64,000 bases of DNA from Bryobacteraceae bacterium (GTDB taxonomy: Bacteria; Acidobacteriota; Terriglobia; Bryobacterales; Bryobacteraceae): positions 1 through 64,000 of the forward strand of contig JASHNT010000038.1 of assembly GCA_030041495.1 (NCBI GenBank), in the 5' to 3' direction. Position 1 is the first letter of the stretch; every line of letters begins with the position of its first letter. Shown piece after piece: positions 27,495 through 43,443 of the stretch. The position numbers and the translations under genes were made by a program. The notes under the pieces were generated by a model. The model did no database searches and was not told where the DNA came from. It was given only the letters and a program-made list of their open reading frames with translations.

Positions 27495-27561
27495 TTTTTC
27501 GGCAGTCAGGGGCCGGCATGCTTCTGGTGCGTCTACACGCGCCGGAAAGAAGGCGAGGCAC

Positions 27562-29202
27562 ATGCTCGACCCGGCCGCCCTGCGGCAATGGGAGCTGGTT
27601 CTCGGCACCGAGAACGTAATTGCTTCTGAAGAGGCGCTGCGCGCAGCCGCTCAAGCGACCTTTCCCGTCCGGCAAAGTGTCCCGGCGATTCTGCGTCCGG
27701 CCACGCGCGAGGAAGTCCGGCGGTGCCTGCTGATCGCCAGTCATTTCAGCGTTCCGGTGTACCCCGTCAGCAGCGGAAAGAATTGGGGCTACGGCTCCGG
27801 CGTGCCGGTCACCGACGGCTGCGTGATTCTGGACCTCAGCCGCATGAGCCGGATCCTGGACTTCAGCGAGGAGCTGGGGTACGTGACCGTGGAACCCGGC
27901 GTAACGCAAGGGCAGTTGTTCGAATTCCTGCGCACGCGGAATTCGCGATTGTGGATCGATGGAACCGGCTCCAGCCCGGATTGCAGCCTGGTGGGAAATA
28001 CCCTGGAGCGCGGCTTCGGGCACACGCCCTACGGCGAACACGCCGCCAACGTGTGCGACTTCGAGGTGACCCTTTCGACCGGCGAGACGATCGAGACCGG
28101 GCCGGCGCGGTTTCCGGGAGCCTTGGCCGCTCCGGTGTACCGCTGGGGCCTGGGGCCCAGCCTGGACGGTCTGTTCGCGCAATCCAACTTCGGAGTCGTG
28201 ACGCGCATGACCTTCTGGCTGATGCCCGCTCCGGAATATTTTCAGGCATTCTTTTTCCGTTGCGATTCGCCCGGCGGTTTGCCTGCATTGGTCGACGCCC
28301 TCCGGCCTTTGCGCATGAGCGGAACGTTGCGCAGCGCGATTCATATCGGTAATGACTACAAGGTGCTGGCAGGCATTCGGCAATATCCTTGGACCGAAAC
28401 CGGCGGATCCGTTCCCCTGACTGAGGAATGGGTGAGCGGCTTCCGTAAGAAGTTGAATTTCGGCGCGTGGAACGGATCCGCCGGCTTGTACGGAACGCGC
28501 GGGCAGGTGGCTGAGGCCCGCCGCCTGGTGCGCAACGCTCTCAAGGGCAAGGCTGACAAGCTGCAGTTTCTGGATGACCGGCTGCTGGAGCTGGCCGGGC
28601 GCTATTCCGGGGTGTTCGCGTTCCTGACGCGTTGGGACATCAGCCGCGCGCTGGAGCTGGTACGGCCCGTCTATGGCCTCATGAAAGGAGTGCCCACCGA
28701 GCAGCCTTTGCGCAGCGCTTACTGGCGCAAGCGCAACCCTCCGCCCGTGCAGATGAATCCCGACCGCGACCGCTGCGGATTGTTGTGGCTCTCTCCCGTG
28801 GCTCCCGCGGAAGGAAGGCACGCACGCGCCCTGGCCGAGATCTCCAGCGGCATTCTGCTGCGCCACGGCTTTGAACCCATGCTTTCGATCACCCTGATCA
28901 CGGACCGGGCGTTGATCTGCGTCATCTCCATCACCTACGACCGCGATCAGTCCGGCGAGGACCAGCGCGCCATGGCCTGCTTCGAAGAGCTGCGCGAACT
29001 GCTGGCGGCGAAGGGCTATCTTCCCTACCGTCTCGGCATCCAATCCATGGGCTCGGCGCGGGCCGAAGGGCCCTATGGCAGGTTCCTCGAAGGAATCAAA
29101 CGCCTGGTGGACCCTGCCGGCATTCTGGCGCCGGGCCGCTACGGAGTGGGATACACAGAACCACAACGGCCGTCGCCTGGCCTGCGCTCGGTTCAAGCCT
29201 GA
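27562..29202 (+). CDS. FAD-linked oxidase of the vanillyl-alcohol oxidase / p-cresol methylhydroxylase family
   Basis: A 546-residue flavoprotein. The FAD-binding half shows PVYPVSSGKNWGYGSGVPV, VILDLSRMSRIL, VTVEPGVTQGQLFEFL and GNTLERGFGHTPYGEH, and the C-terminal substrate domain ends in the family-like LKRLVDP-type segment IKRLVDPAGILAPGRYG. VAO/PCMH enzymes oxidise para-substituted phenols, often with covalently bound FAD. Start chosen at the ATG at 27562, preceded by GGCGAGG; the longer frame from 27463 overlaps the upstream gene and lacks homology. A phenolic substrate is expected from the family but not proven. Seven bases separate it from the glycosyltransferase gene. Confidence 0.85.
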   Translation: MLDPAALRQWELVLGTENVIASEEALRAAAQATFPVRQSVPAILRPATREEVRRCLLIASHFSVPVYPVSSGKNWGYGSGVPVTDGCVILDLSRMSRILDFSEELGYVTVEPGVTQGQLFEFLRTRNSRLWIDGTGSSPDCSLVGNTLERGFGHTPYGEHAANVCDFEVTLSTGETIETGPARFPGALAAPVYRWGLGPSLDGLFAQSNFGVVTRMTFWLMPAPEYFQAFFFRCDSPGGLPALVDALRPLRMSGTLRSAIHIGNDYKVLAGIRQYPWTETGGSVPLTEEWVSGFRKKLNFGAWNGSAGLYGTRGQVAEARRLVRNALKGKADKLQFLDDRLLELAGRYSGVFAFLTRWDISRALELVRPVYGLMKGVPTEQPLRSAYWRKRNPPPVQMNPDRDRCGLLWLSPVAPAEGRHARALAEISSGILLRHGFEPMLSITLITDRALICVISITYDRDQSGEDQRAMACFEELRELLAAKGYLPYRLGIQSMGSARAEGPYGRFLEGIKRLVDPAGILAPGRYGVGYTEPQRPSPGLRSVQA

Positions 29203-29209
29203 TTCGACC

Positions 29210-30499
29210 ATGGCCCACTTCGGGATCATCACCCCCCCGGTCTCCGGGCATCTTCATCCTTTCGGCGCGCTAGGGCGCGAGCTGGTAGCGCGGGGGCATC
29301 GCGTGACGTGCTTGCACATGCCGGACCTGGAGGATCAGGTTCGCGCCGAGGGGCTCGATTTTCTTCCCATCGGTGAGAGCGACCATCCCAAAGGCTCGCT
29401 CGCGGAATCGCTCGCGCAACTTTCGCGCCTGGATGGGCACGCCGGGCTGCGCTTCACCATCCGCGCGGTGGCGCAAACCAGCGAGATGGTGCTGCGCGAC
29501 GCCCCGCACGCGATTCGCGGCGCTGGAATCGGCGCGCTGCTGGTGGACCAGATGGAGCCGGCCGGAGGCACGGTGGCCGAGCGGCTCGGCCTTCCCTTTA
29601 TCACCGTTTGCAACGCGTTGCCGATCCACCGCGATCCAGCGGTCCCGCCTCCGTTCACCAACTGGCGCTATTGCGGGGGCGCGTGGCCGCGGCTGCGGAA
29701 TCGCCTCGGCTACGCGGCTTCCGGCTGGATGCTCCGGCCCTTGGCCCGCACCGTGGCGCGATACCGCGAGCAGTGGGAATTGCCGCGGATGGGTTCGACG
29801 GAAGAGTCCTTTTCCCGGCTGGCGCAAATCGCGCAGGTGCCCCGCGAATTCGACTTTCCGAGGGAGCGCAGCCCGGAAAATTTTCATTACGTCGGTCCCT
29901 TGCGGCGTCCTCAGCCGGGCACCGTGCCATTCCCTTGGGAGCGTCTGGACGGAAGGCCGCTGGTGTACGCGTCGCTGGGAACCTTGCAGAACCGGCGTGA
30001 GGATGTGTTCCGCTCCATCGCCGAAGCATGCCGGGATCTGGACGTGCAACTGGCGATGAGTCATGGAGGCGGGCTCACGCCGGAGCAGGTAAAGCGGCTC
30101 CCAGGCAACGCCATCGTCGTCAGTTACGCTCCGCAACTGGAGGTATTGGCCCGCGCGCAGTTGACTATCACGCACGCCGGATTGAACACCGTGCTGGACT
30201 CCCTCAGCCAGGCCGTCCCCATGGTCGCCATCCCCATCACCTACGAACAACCGGCTATCGCGAGAAGGATCGAATGGTGCGGAGCAGGCAGGATCGTGCC
30301 GCTGGGGACGCTTGACGCGGGGCGGCTTCGCGAGGCCGCTCGACAGGTTCTGCTCGACCCGCGTTGCCGCTTGGCCGCATTGCTCATGGCTGAGACCATT
30401 CGCCAGGCGGGAGGTGTTCGAAGGGCGGCGGACATCGTGGAGGCGCAACTGAGCGCGACGTCCGCTCAACCGGCCTCCAGGGCTCCTCTAATGTATTGA
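29210..30499 (+). CDS. GT1/MGT-family glycosyltransferase
   Basis: A 429-residue GT-B fold enzyme that should move a sugar from a nucleotide donor to a small lipophilic acceptor. The N-terminus MAHFGIITPPVSGHLHPFGAL matches macrolide/zeaxanthin glucosyltransferase-like proteins. The donor-binding region contains PLVYASLGTLQNR, IVVSYAPQLEVLARAQLTI followed by THAGLNTVLDSL, and PMVAIPITYEQPAIARRI. The start ATG at 29210 is chosen because the protein then begins like homologues; the open frame extends back to 29075 inside the flavoprotein gene. Likely the last step of the upstream biosynthetic trio; acceptor unknown. Confidence 0.88.
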   Translation: MAHFGIITPPVSGHLHPFGALGRELVARGHRVTCLHMPDLEDQVRAEGLDFLPIGESDHPKGSLAESLAQLSRLDGHAGLRFTIRAVAQTSEMVLRDAPHAIRGAGIGALLVDQMEPAGGTVAERLGLPFITVCNALPIHRDPAVPPPFTNWRYCGGAWPRLRNRLGYAASGWMLRPLARTVARYREQWELPRMGSTEESFSRLAQIAQVPREFDFPRERSPENFHYVGPLRRPQPGTVPFPWERLDGRPLVYASLGTLQNRREDVFRSIAEACRDLDVQLAMSHGGGLTPEQVKRLPGNAIVVSYAPQLEVLARAQLTITHAGLNTVLDSLSQAVPMVAIPITYEQPAIARRIEWCGAGRIVPLGTLDAGRLREAARQVLLDPRCRLAALLMAETIRQAGGVRRAADIVEAQLSATSAQPASRAPLMY

Positions 30500-30617
30500 T
30501 TTGATGTATCTTATTTTTTTGAAACAACTGCGCCGCAGGCCAGTCACACGGGTTTAGTCTCAGTTTCCCGGTCACATCGAAAGTTGTCGGAGCCCAGAAG
30601 TTTTCAGGGAGGATGGA

Positions 30618-38768
<8,151 letters not shown>

Positions 38769-38770
38769 AC

Positions 38771-40333
38771 ATGATGACCGCCACGAAGGAACCCGAACGG
38801 GTCTTGACCGCACAGCTTGAACCCGCGAAACTTCTGCTGGTGGACGATGACCGTGACGCTTTGTTTGCGTTGCAGGCCATTCTGGAGCCTCTTCATCAGG
38901 AACTGCTGTTAGCCGAAAGCGGCAAGGACGCCTTGCGGCTGTGCCTGGATCACAACATCGCCGTGATCCTGCTGGACGTCCGCATGCCCGAAATGGACGG
39001 CTTCGAAACCGCCGAGCTGATCCGCTCCCGCAAGCGTTCGCGCCACACTCCGATCCTGTTTCTAACGGCTTATCGCAGCGATGAGCAGCTCTTCCGCGGC
39101 TACGATCTCGGCGCCGTCGACTTTCTCTTCAAACCGATTGTGCCGGAAATCCTTCAGAGTAAGGTGTCGGTCTTCGTCGAGCTCAGCCGCAGCGAACAAA
39201 TTCTCCGCCGGCAGGCCGAAGAAATCGCGCGCGCCGAAGCGCAGTTCCGGGCCGTGCTGGAGGCGGCTCCGGATGCCATGGTGATCACCTCTGAGGCCGG
39301 CCAGATCGAGCTGGCCAACTCCCGCGCGGATGCGTTGTTCGGCCACGCCAGAGCCGAATTGGTCCATCGGGACATCCGTTCTCTGATACCCGAGTGGACG
39401 CCGGGTTTGCCCGAAAGCGGGCCGCCCTCCTTGGAGCACCGCCTGACTGCCGTTCGCGAGGACGGTTCGTCCCTTCCCGTCCAAATCACCCGTAATCCCT
39501 TCACCACCCGCGAAGGCCGCTTCATCACCACCGCCATACGCGACGCGACGGATCAAGTCCAGGCGGAGGCGCGTATTCAGCAGATCAACCGGGAACTCGA
39601 GCGGCGAGTTGCGGAACGGACCGCCGCCCTCACCTACTCCAATGAAGCGCTGCGGCAATTTGCCTGGGCCGCCAGCCACGATCTCCAGGAGCCGATCCGC
39701 ACGGTGATGTCGTACTCCCAGTGGCTCGCGGAAAGCAGCGTGAAAACGCTGAGCCAGCCGGAGACGCAGATGCTGGACACGATCCAGCAGCAGGCCGCGC
39801 GGCTGGTCGCTCTGTTGGCTGCGCTCCAGCAGTACATCCTGGTTGCGGAATCCGGTGAAAATCATTGGACCTCCGTGGATTGCCGCGCCGCCGTGGACGC
39901 GGCGAATTCGAATCTCCACGGCATGATTCAGGAATCCAGCGCTACGGTGGAATGCGGGCGCTTACCCGTGGTCACGGGCACGGAGGTCATGCTGGTTCAG
40001 TTGTTCCAGAATCTCATCAGCAACGGGATCAAGTATCGCTCCGCGGCTCCGCCCAGGATTCAAATCTCCGCCGAAGCGGCGGGCGACCTGTGGATTTTCT
40101 CCGTGCGGGACAACGGACGGGGCATCGACGCCAAATACCACGACTATGTGTTCGGGGTCTTCAAGCGCCTGGACCGCGGCCAGACGGCCGGCACCGGAAT
40201 GGGCTTGGCGATTTGCAAAGCGGTCGTCGAGAGACTAGGAGGCAGAATCTGGATTGAGCCCTCGGCCGGACCCGGCGCTCTTTTCCGCTTCTCGCTTCCT
40301 CGATGCCGTGAAGGCGTGAGCGCAGAGGTGTAA
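38771..40333 (+). CDS. Hybrid sensor kinase: receiver, PAS, HisKA, HATPase
   Basis: A 520-residue soluble kinase. Residues 15-135 are an N-terminal receiver (LLLVDDDRDALFALQAIL, phosphoacceptor in VILLDVRMPEMDGFE, Lys in FLFKPIVPE). A PAS domain follows (FRAVLEAAPDAMVITSEAGQ), then a coiled-coil with RELERRVAERTAALT and a phytochrome-type HisKA (AASHDLQEPIRTV). The HATPase has NLISNGIKY, VRDNGRGID and GMGLAICKAV. With the receiver in front, the layout suits receipt of phosphate from an upstream kinase. The giant kinase stop overlaps a possible GTG start at 38765; I use the ATG at 38771. Clearly co-transcribed with it. Confidence 0.9.
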   Translation: MMTATKEPERVLTAQLEPAKLLLVDDDRDALFALQAILEPLHQELLLAESGKDALRLCLDHNIAVILLDVRMPEMDGFETAELIRSRKRSRHTPILFLTAYRSDEQLFRGYDLGAVDFLFKPIVPEILQSKVSVFVELSRSEQILRRQAEEIARAEAQFRAVLEAAPDAMVITSEAGQIELANSRADALFGHARAELVHRDIRSLIPEWTPGLPESGPPSLEHRLTAVREDGSSLPVQITRNPFTTREGRFITTAIRDATDQVQAEARIQQINRELERRVAERTAALTYSNEALRQFAWAASHDLQEPIRTVMSYSQWLAESSVKTLSQPETQMLDTIQQQAARLVALLAALQQYILVAESGENHWTSVDCRAAVDAANSNLHGMIQESSATVECGRLPVVTGTEVMLVQLFQNLISNGIKYRSAAPPRIQISAEAAGDLWIFSVRDNGRGIDAKYHDYVFGVFKRLDRGQTAGTGMGLAICKAVVERLGGRIWIEPSAGPGALFRFSLPRCREGVSAEV

Positions 40334-40346
40334 GGGAGGAGGCAGC

Positions 40347-40760
40347 GTGAGCGAGGTGGTGAAGATTCTATTGGCTGAGGATAATCCCGCGGACGTATGG
40401 CTGATTCGCGAGGCGCTTATGCGCCAGTCGCTCGCCTGCGAGATCGAACATTACACCTCGGCAGAGGACGCGATTCGAGCCCTCGAACGTTGCGGCGCCG
40501 AAGCTGCTCCGGATCTCATATTGGTTGACTACAATCTGCCCACCGGCGACGGCGGCCAGGTATTAGCCGCCGCGTCCTCGAACCCCCATTTGGCGCGGGT
40601 GCCCAAAGCCGTTCTGTCCTCCTACATACGGCCTCAGGAGATGGATCATATCCTGCAATTGGGCGCGGCCCGCTTCATTTCCAAGCCGGCCAACCTGCGT
40701 GAATTCCTGGGAGTGGTGGGCTCCACGGTAGTCGAACTGTTGAAGCGTCCCTCGGCTTAG
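40347..40760 (+). CDS. Stand-alone receiver, Rcp1-like response regulator
   Basis: A 137-residue single receiver domain: ILLAEDNPADVWLIREAL gives the acidic pocket, LILVDYNLPTGDG the phosphoacceptor, and FISKPANLREF the conserved lysine. No output domain. Its type resembles Rcp1 partners of bacterial phytochrome kinases, matching the phytochrome-like HisKA encoded 13 bp upstream. GGAGGAGG precedes the GTG start. It ends convergently, overlapping the next gene by 4 bp. Confidence 0.92.
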   Translation: MSEVVKILLAEDNPADVWLIREALMRQSLACEIEHYTSAEDAIRALERCGAEAAPDLILVDYNLPTGDGGQVLAAASSNPHLARVPKAVLSSYIRPQEMDHILQLGAARFISKPANLREFLGVVGSTVVELLKRPSA

Positions 40761-41893
40761 ACGCCGCGCGTGCCGTGGGCCGAGGGCAGCACAAAGCAGA
40801 CACGCGCGCCGCTGGCCGGCCCGGACTCGATCCAGATGCGCCCGCCATGCGCCTCGATGATTTTTTTGGCGATCGGCAGGCCCATGCCCGCGCCAGGCAC
40901 CTCCCGGCCGTGCAGGCGCTTGAAGGGCTGAAACACGACCCCCCGGCGGTCCTCCGGCACGCCCGGGCCGTCGTCCGAGATCCAAATGGTCCATTGCTCC
41001 GAATCCGCCCGGGCGGCCCCGATCCGCACCGTCGGAGCGGAGCCGGGCTGGTGATAGAGAATGGCGTTAGCGATCAACTGCTCGAATACTTGTTGCAATT
41101 CTCCCAAATCGCCGGCCACCAGAGGCAACGGCTCGTCGAAGTGAATGACAGCGCTCGATGCCTCCGTCATCCGGCGCAGCGCTTGCAAGGCGGATGCCGC
41201 GGCGATCCGGAGATCCACCGCCGTTTGTCCGTCCCTTCGCAGCCGGCCGGCGCGGGAATACGACAGCACGCTGCGCAACAGGCGCCGGAACCGCTTGCCG
41301 GCAGCGACCGCGTAGCCAAGATAAGTGCGATCGTCATTCGACAGGCGTCCGTCGGGCCGCTCTCCGGTCAACTCCGCAAAAGTCGTGATGGCGCGCAGGG
41401 GTTCCTCGACATCGTGGCAGGCCTGCGAGGCGAACTGCTCCAGCTCATCCTGGGCGTCGCGGAGTTGGGCCTCCAGGTGGCCGGCACGTTGAAGGGATTG
41501 CGCCAAGTCTCGCCGTTCGCGGGCAACTTTGACCATAGCCCCGGCAACGGCCAGTAGCGCGTCCCAGCCGCAGGTCTCCGGCAGGCAGACGTCGGCTCCG
41601 GCCGCGAGCGCCGCCTTCTTGCGGCCATCGCTTGCCTGGGCCGGAACCACAAGGATCACTGGCGCAATGCAGGCAGGGTCCCTTTTCAAGCGCCGGCAGA
41701 TGTCGATTCCGTCCCGGCCCACTTCGGTGTCGAGCAGGACAACGCCAGTTTGCTCCAGCGCAGCCGCCGCCAGGATGCCGGCTTCGTTCGCCGCCTCGCA
41801 CACCTCCAGTCCGATGCCTGGCAACAGAGACCGGAGAGCTTTGCCACTCTCCCTCACCCCAAACCCGATGACCGCGGTCGAGCGGCCACTCAC
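40757..41893 (-). CDS. Sensor histidine kinase with degenerate N-terminal receiver
   Basis: A 378-residue protein. Residues 1-125 have a receiver-like fold with an acceptor-like Asp55 (VVLLDTEVGRDG), but the acidic pair is replaced (STAVIGFGVRES) and the conserved Lys region reads ADVCLPETCGW, so it is a pseudo-receiver. A coiled coil leads to HisKA with His160 in ACHDVEEPLRAITTF. The HATPase has QLIANAILYH, ISDDGPGVPE and GMGLPIAKKII. The start codon overlaps the end of the downstream-oriented NtrC-type gene by 4 bp (ATGA), so both are one operon, with the NtrC-type gene first. Confidence 0.88.
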   Translation of the reverse strand: MSGRSTAVIGFGVRESGKALRSLLPGIGLEVCEAANEAGILAAAALEQTGVVLLDTEVGRDGIDICRRLKRDPACIAPVILVVPAQASDGRKKAALAAGADVCLPETCGWDALLAVAGAMVKVARERRDLAQSLQRAGHLEAQLRDAQDELEQFASQACHDVEEPLRAITTFAELTGERPDGRLSNDDRTYLGYAVAAGKRFRRLLRSVLSYSRAGRLRRDGQTAVDLRIAAASALQALRRMTEASSAVIHFDEPLPLVAGDLGELQQVFEQLIANAILYHQPGSAPTVRIGAARADSEQWTIWISDDGPGVPEDRRGVVFQPFKRLHGREVPGAGMGLPIAKKIIEAHGGRIWIESGPASGARVCFVLPSAHGTRGV

Positions 41894-43311
41894 GATCCCG
41901 CCCTTACGGTCTTCCTCGATTCCGGCACCCAGTTGTAAAGTGTGCGCAAGCTGACGCCGAGCATCTGCGCCGCCCGGCGGCGATCGTTGTTAACGCTCCT
42001 CAGCGTTTCCTCGACATACTCCAATTTGATGTCTTTCAGGTTGCGCCCCAACGCGAAACGCGCCGCACCGTCGCTGAGGGGGGAGGGGGCGGCAACCGCG
42101 CGCTCACGGGAGGCCGGGAAGCTCTTCGGAAGATGCCAGGTCTGGATGAGGCCGGTCCGCGCGGTGATCACGGCCCATTCGAGCACGTTCCGTAATTCGC
42201 GCACGTTCCCGGGCCAACTGTGAGACGCGAAGCGCCTCTGGACATCGCGATGCAAAGTCTGCACGGAGCACTCGTGTTTTTCGTTCAGAATGCCGATGAT
42301 CGCCTTCGCAATATCCGGAATATCCTCTTTGCGCTCCCGTAAATGTGGAAGGTTAATGTGGAATACGTTCAATCTATATAGGAGGTCCCTGCGCAGACTT
42401 TTATCGGTTCCCGTTCCGCTGATGACGCGGTTGGTTGCGGCCAAGATCCGCACATCCACCGGATTTTCGCCCGTGCCGCCCACGCGCCGTATCGTGGATT
42501 CCTCCAGGACCCGCAATAATCTGGCCTGCATACTCTGCGGCATTTCTCCGATTTCGTCAAGCAGCAGGGTCCCGCGATTGGCTTGTTCGAAACATCCCTC
42601 GTGCCTCGCGACGGCTCCGGTGAAGGAGCCTTTCTCGTGACCGAATAGTTCGCTCTCGATCAGGTCGGCCGGCACCGCCGCGCAGTTGATCGCGACGAAG
42701 GGCCCGCTGCTGCGGGGGCTCAGACGGTGAATCGCGCGCGCGGCCATTTCTTTCCCGGTTCCGCTCTCGCCGGTGATCAACACCGGGGCCTGCGCCGGAG
42801 CGGCCATCTGAATCAAGTCGAAAACCTGCCGCATCGCCCGCGAGTTCCCGGCCATCTCGCCCAGCATGCCCTGCTGGCTGAGTTGGCGCTCCAGCAGCTC
42901 TTTGCCGCGATGCAATTCACCGTATTTGATCGCGCGTTCTACCAGAGTCGCCAGAACGGCCGGCCGCGCCGGTTTCTCGAGGAACCAGAAAGCCTGCAAG
43001 TCGTGAACAATGCTTACAGCCTGGCCCACATCGCCGACGTTGGTAAGCACGATCGTGGGGACAAACCGGGGCCGGCCATTCAACGCACGCAGAAACTCGA
43101 AACCGTCCATGACCGGCATCCGCAGGTCGGTGACGATCGCGGCAACCGGAATCGCGTCAAAACGGGCCAGCGCCTCACGCCCATTGGCGGCAGTCTCGAC
43201 CGCATATCCGAGCGGGCGGAGGATGTTCGAGAGGATCGCGCGGTCTTGCTCCTCGTCATCGACCACCAGCACCGGAGGGCGATTGGCAGGCTGCAGCGTC
43301 ATGTATGCCAT
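41890..43311 (-). CDS. NtrC-family sigma-54-dependent response regulator
   Basis: A 473-residue activator with receiver (VLVVDDEEQDRAIL, acceptor in AAIVTDLRMPVMDGFE, lysine in WFLEKPARP), AAA+ domain (Walker A GESGTGKEMAA, the sigma-54 loop GSFTGA, Walker B TLLLDEIGEM, sensor SWPGNVRELRNVLEW) and a C-terminal Fis-type helix-turn-helix (RRAAQMLGVSLRTLYNW). The loop reads GSFTGA rather than GAFTGA, a known functional variant. It is co-transcribed with the sensor kinase gene downstream and probably responds to it. No sigma-54 promoter was found with confidence in this window, so targets may be elsewhere. Confidence 0.93.
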   Translation of the reverse strand: MAYMTLQPANRPPVLVVDDEEQDRAILSNILRPLGYAVETAANGREALARFDAIPVAAIVTDLRMPVMDGFEFLRALNGRPRFVPTIVLTNVGDVGQAVSIVHDLQAFWFLEKPARPAVLATLVERAIKYGELHRGKELLERQLSQQGMLGEMAGNSRAMRQVFDLIQMAAPAQAPVLITGESGTGKEMAARAIHRLSPRSSGPFVAINCAAVPADLIESELFGHEKGSFTGAVARHEGCFEQANRGTLLLDEIGEMPQSMQARLLRVLEESTIRRVGGTGENPVDVRILAATNRVISGTGTDKSLRRDLLYRLNVFHINLPHLRERKEDIPDIAKAIIGILNEKHECSVQTLHRDVQRRFASHSWPGNVRELRNVLEWAVITARTGLIQTWHLPKSFPASRERAVAAPSPLSDGAARFALGRNLKDIKLEYVEETLRSVNNDRRRAAQMLGVSLRTLYNWVPESRKTVRAGS

Positions 43312-43396
43312 TGTACAAACCCGCGGGGACGCGGGATGTCGCGGGAGACCAATGTCTCTGGTAGCCCTGACCCACCCTCCGCTGTAGATTGAGAAA

Positions 43397-43431
43397 GGGC
43401 GCGGGGGTGTTTCCCGCGCGCCCTCCTTTTT
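43397..43431. terminator. Hairpin with flanking T-runs downstream of the TonB receptor gene
   Basis: GGGCGCG and CGCGCCC (43397-43423) pair with an inner GGG/CCC extension. On the plus strand TTTTT follows; on the minus strand the run is only TTTCTC. It lies just beyond the TonB receptor stop and would best act as its terminator, though the minus-strand T-run is weak. Confidence 0.55.
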
Positions 43432-43443
43432 CGTCGGGGGCCG

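Noticed and set aside
27382-29232. 616-residue minus-strand frame antisense to the flavoprotein gene
   Set aside because: A shadow of a high-GC coding region; the plus-strand flavoprotein is unmistakable.
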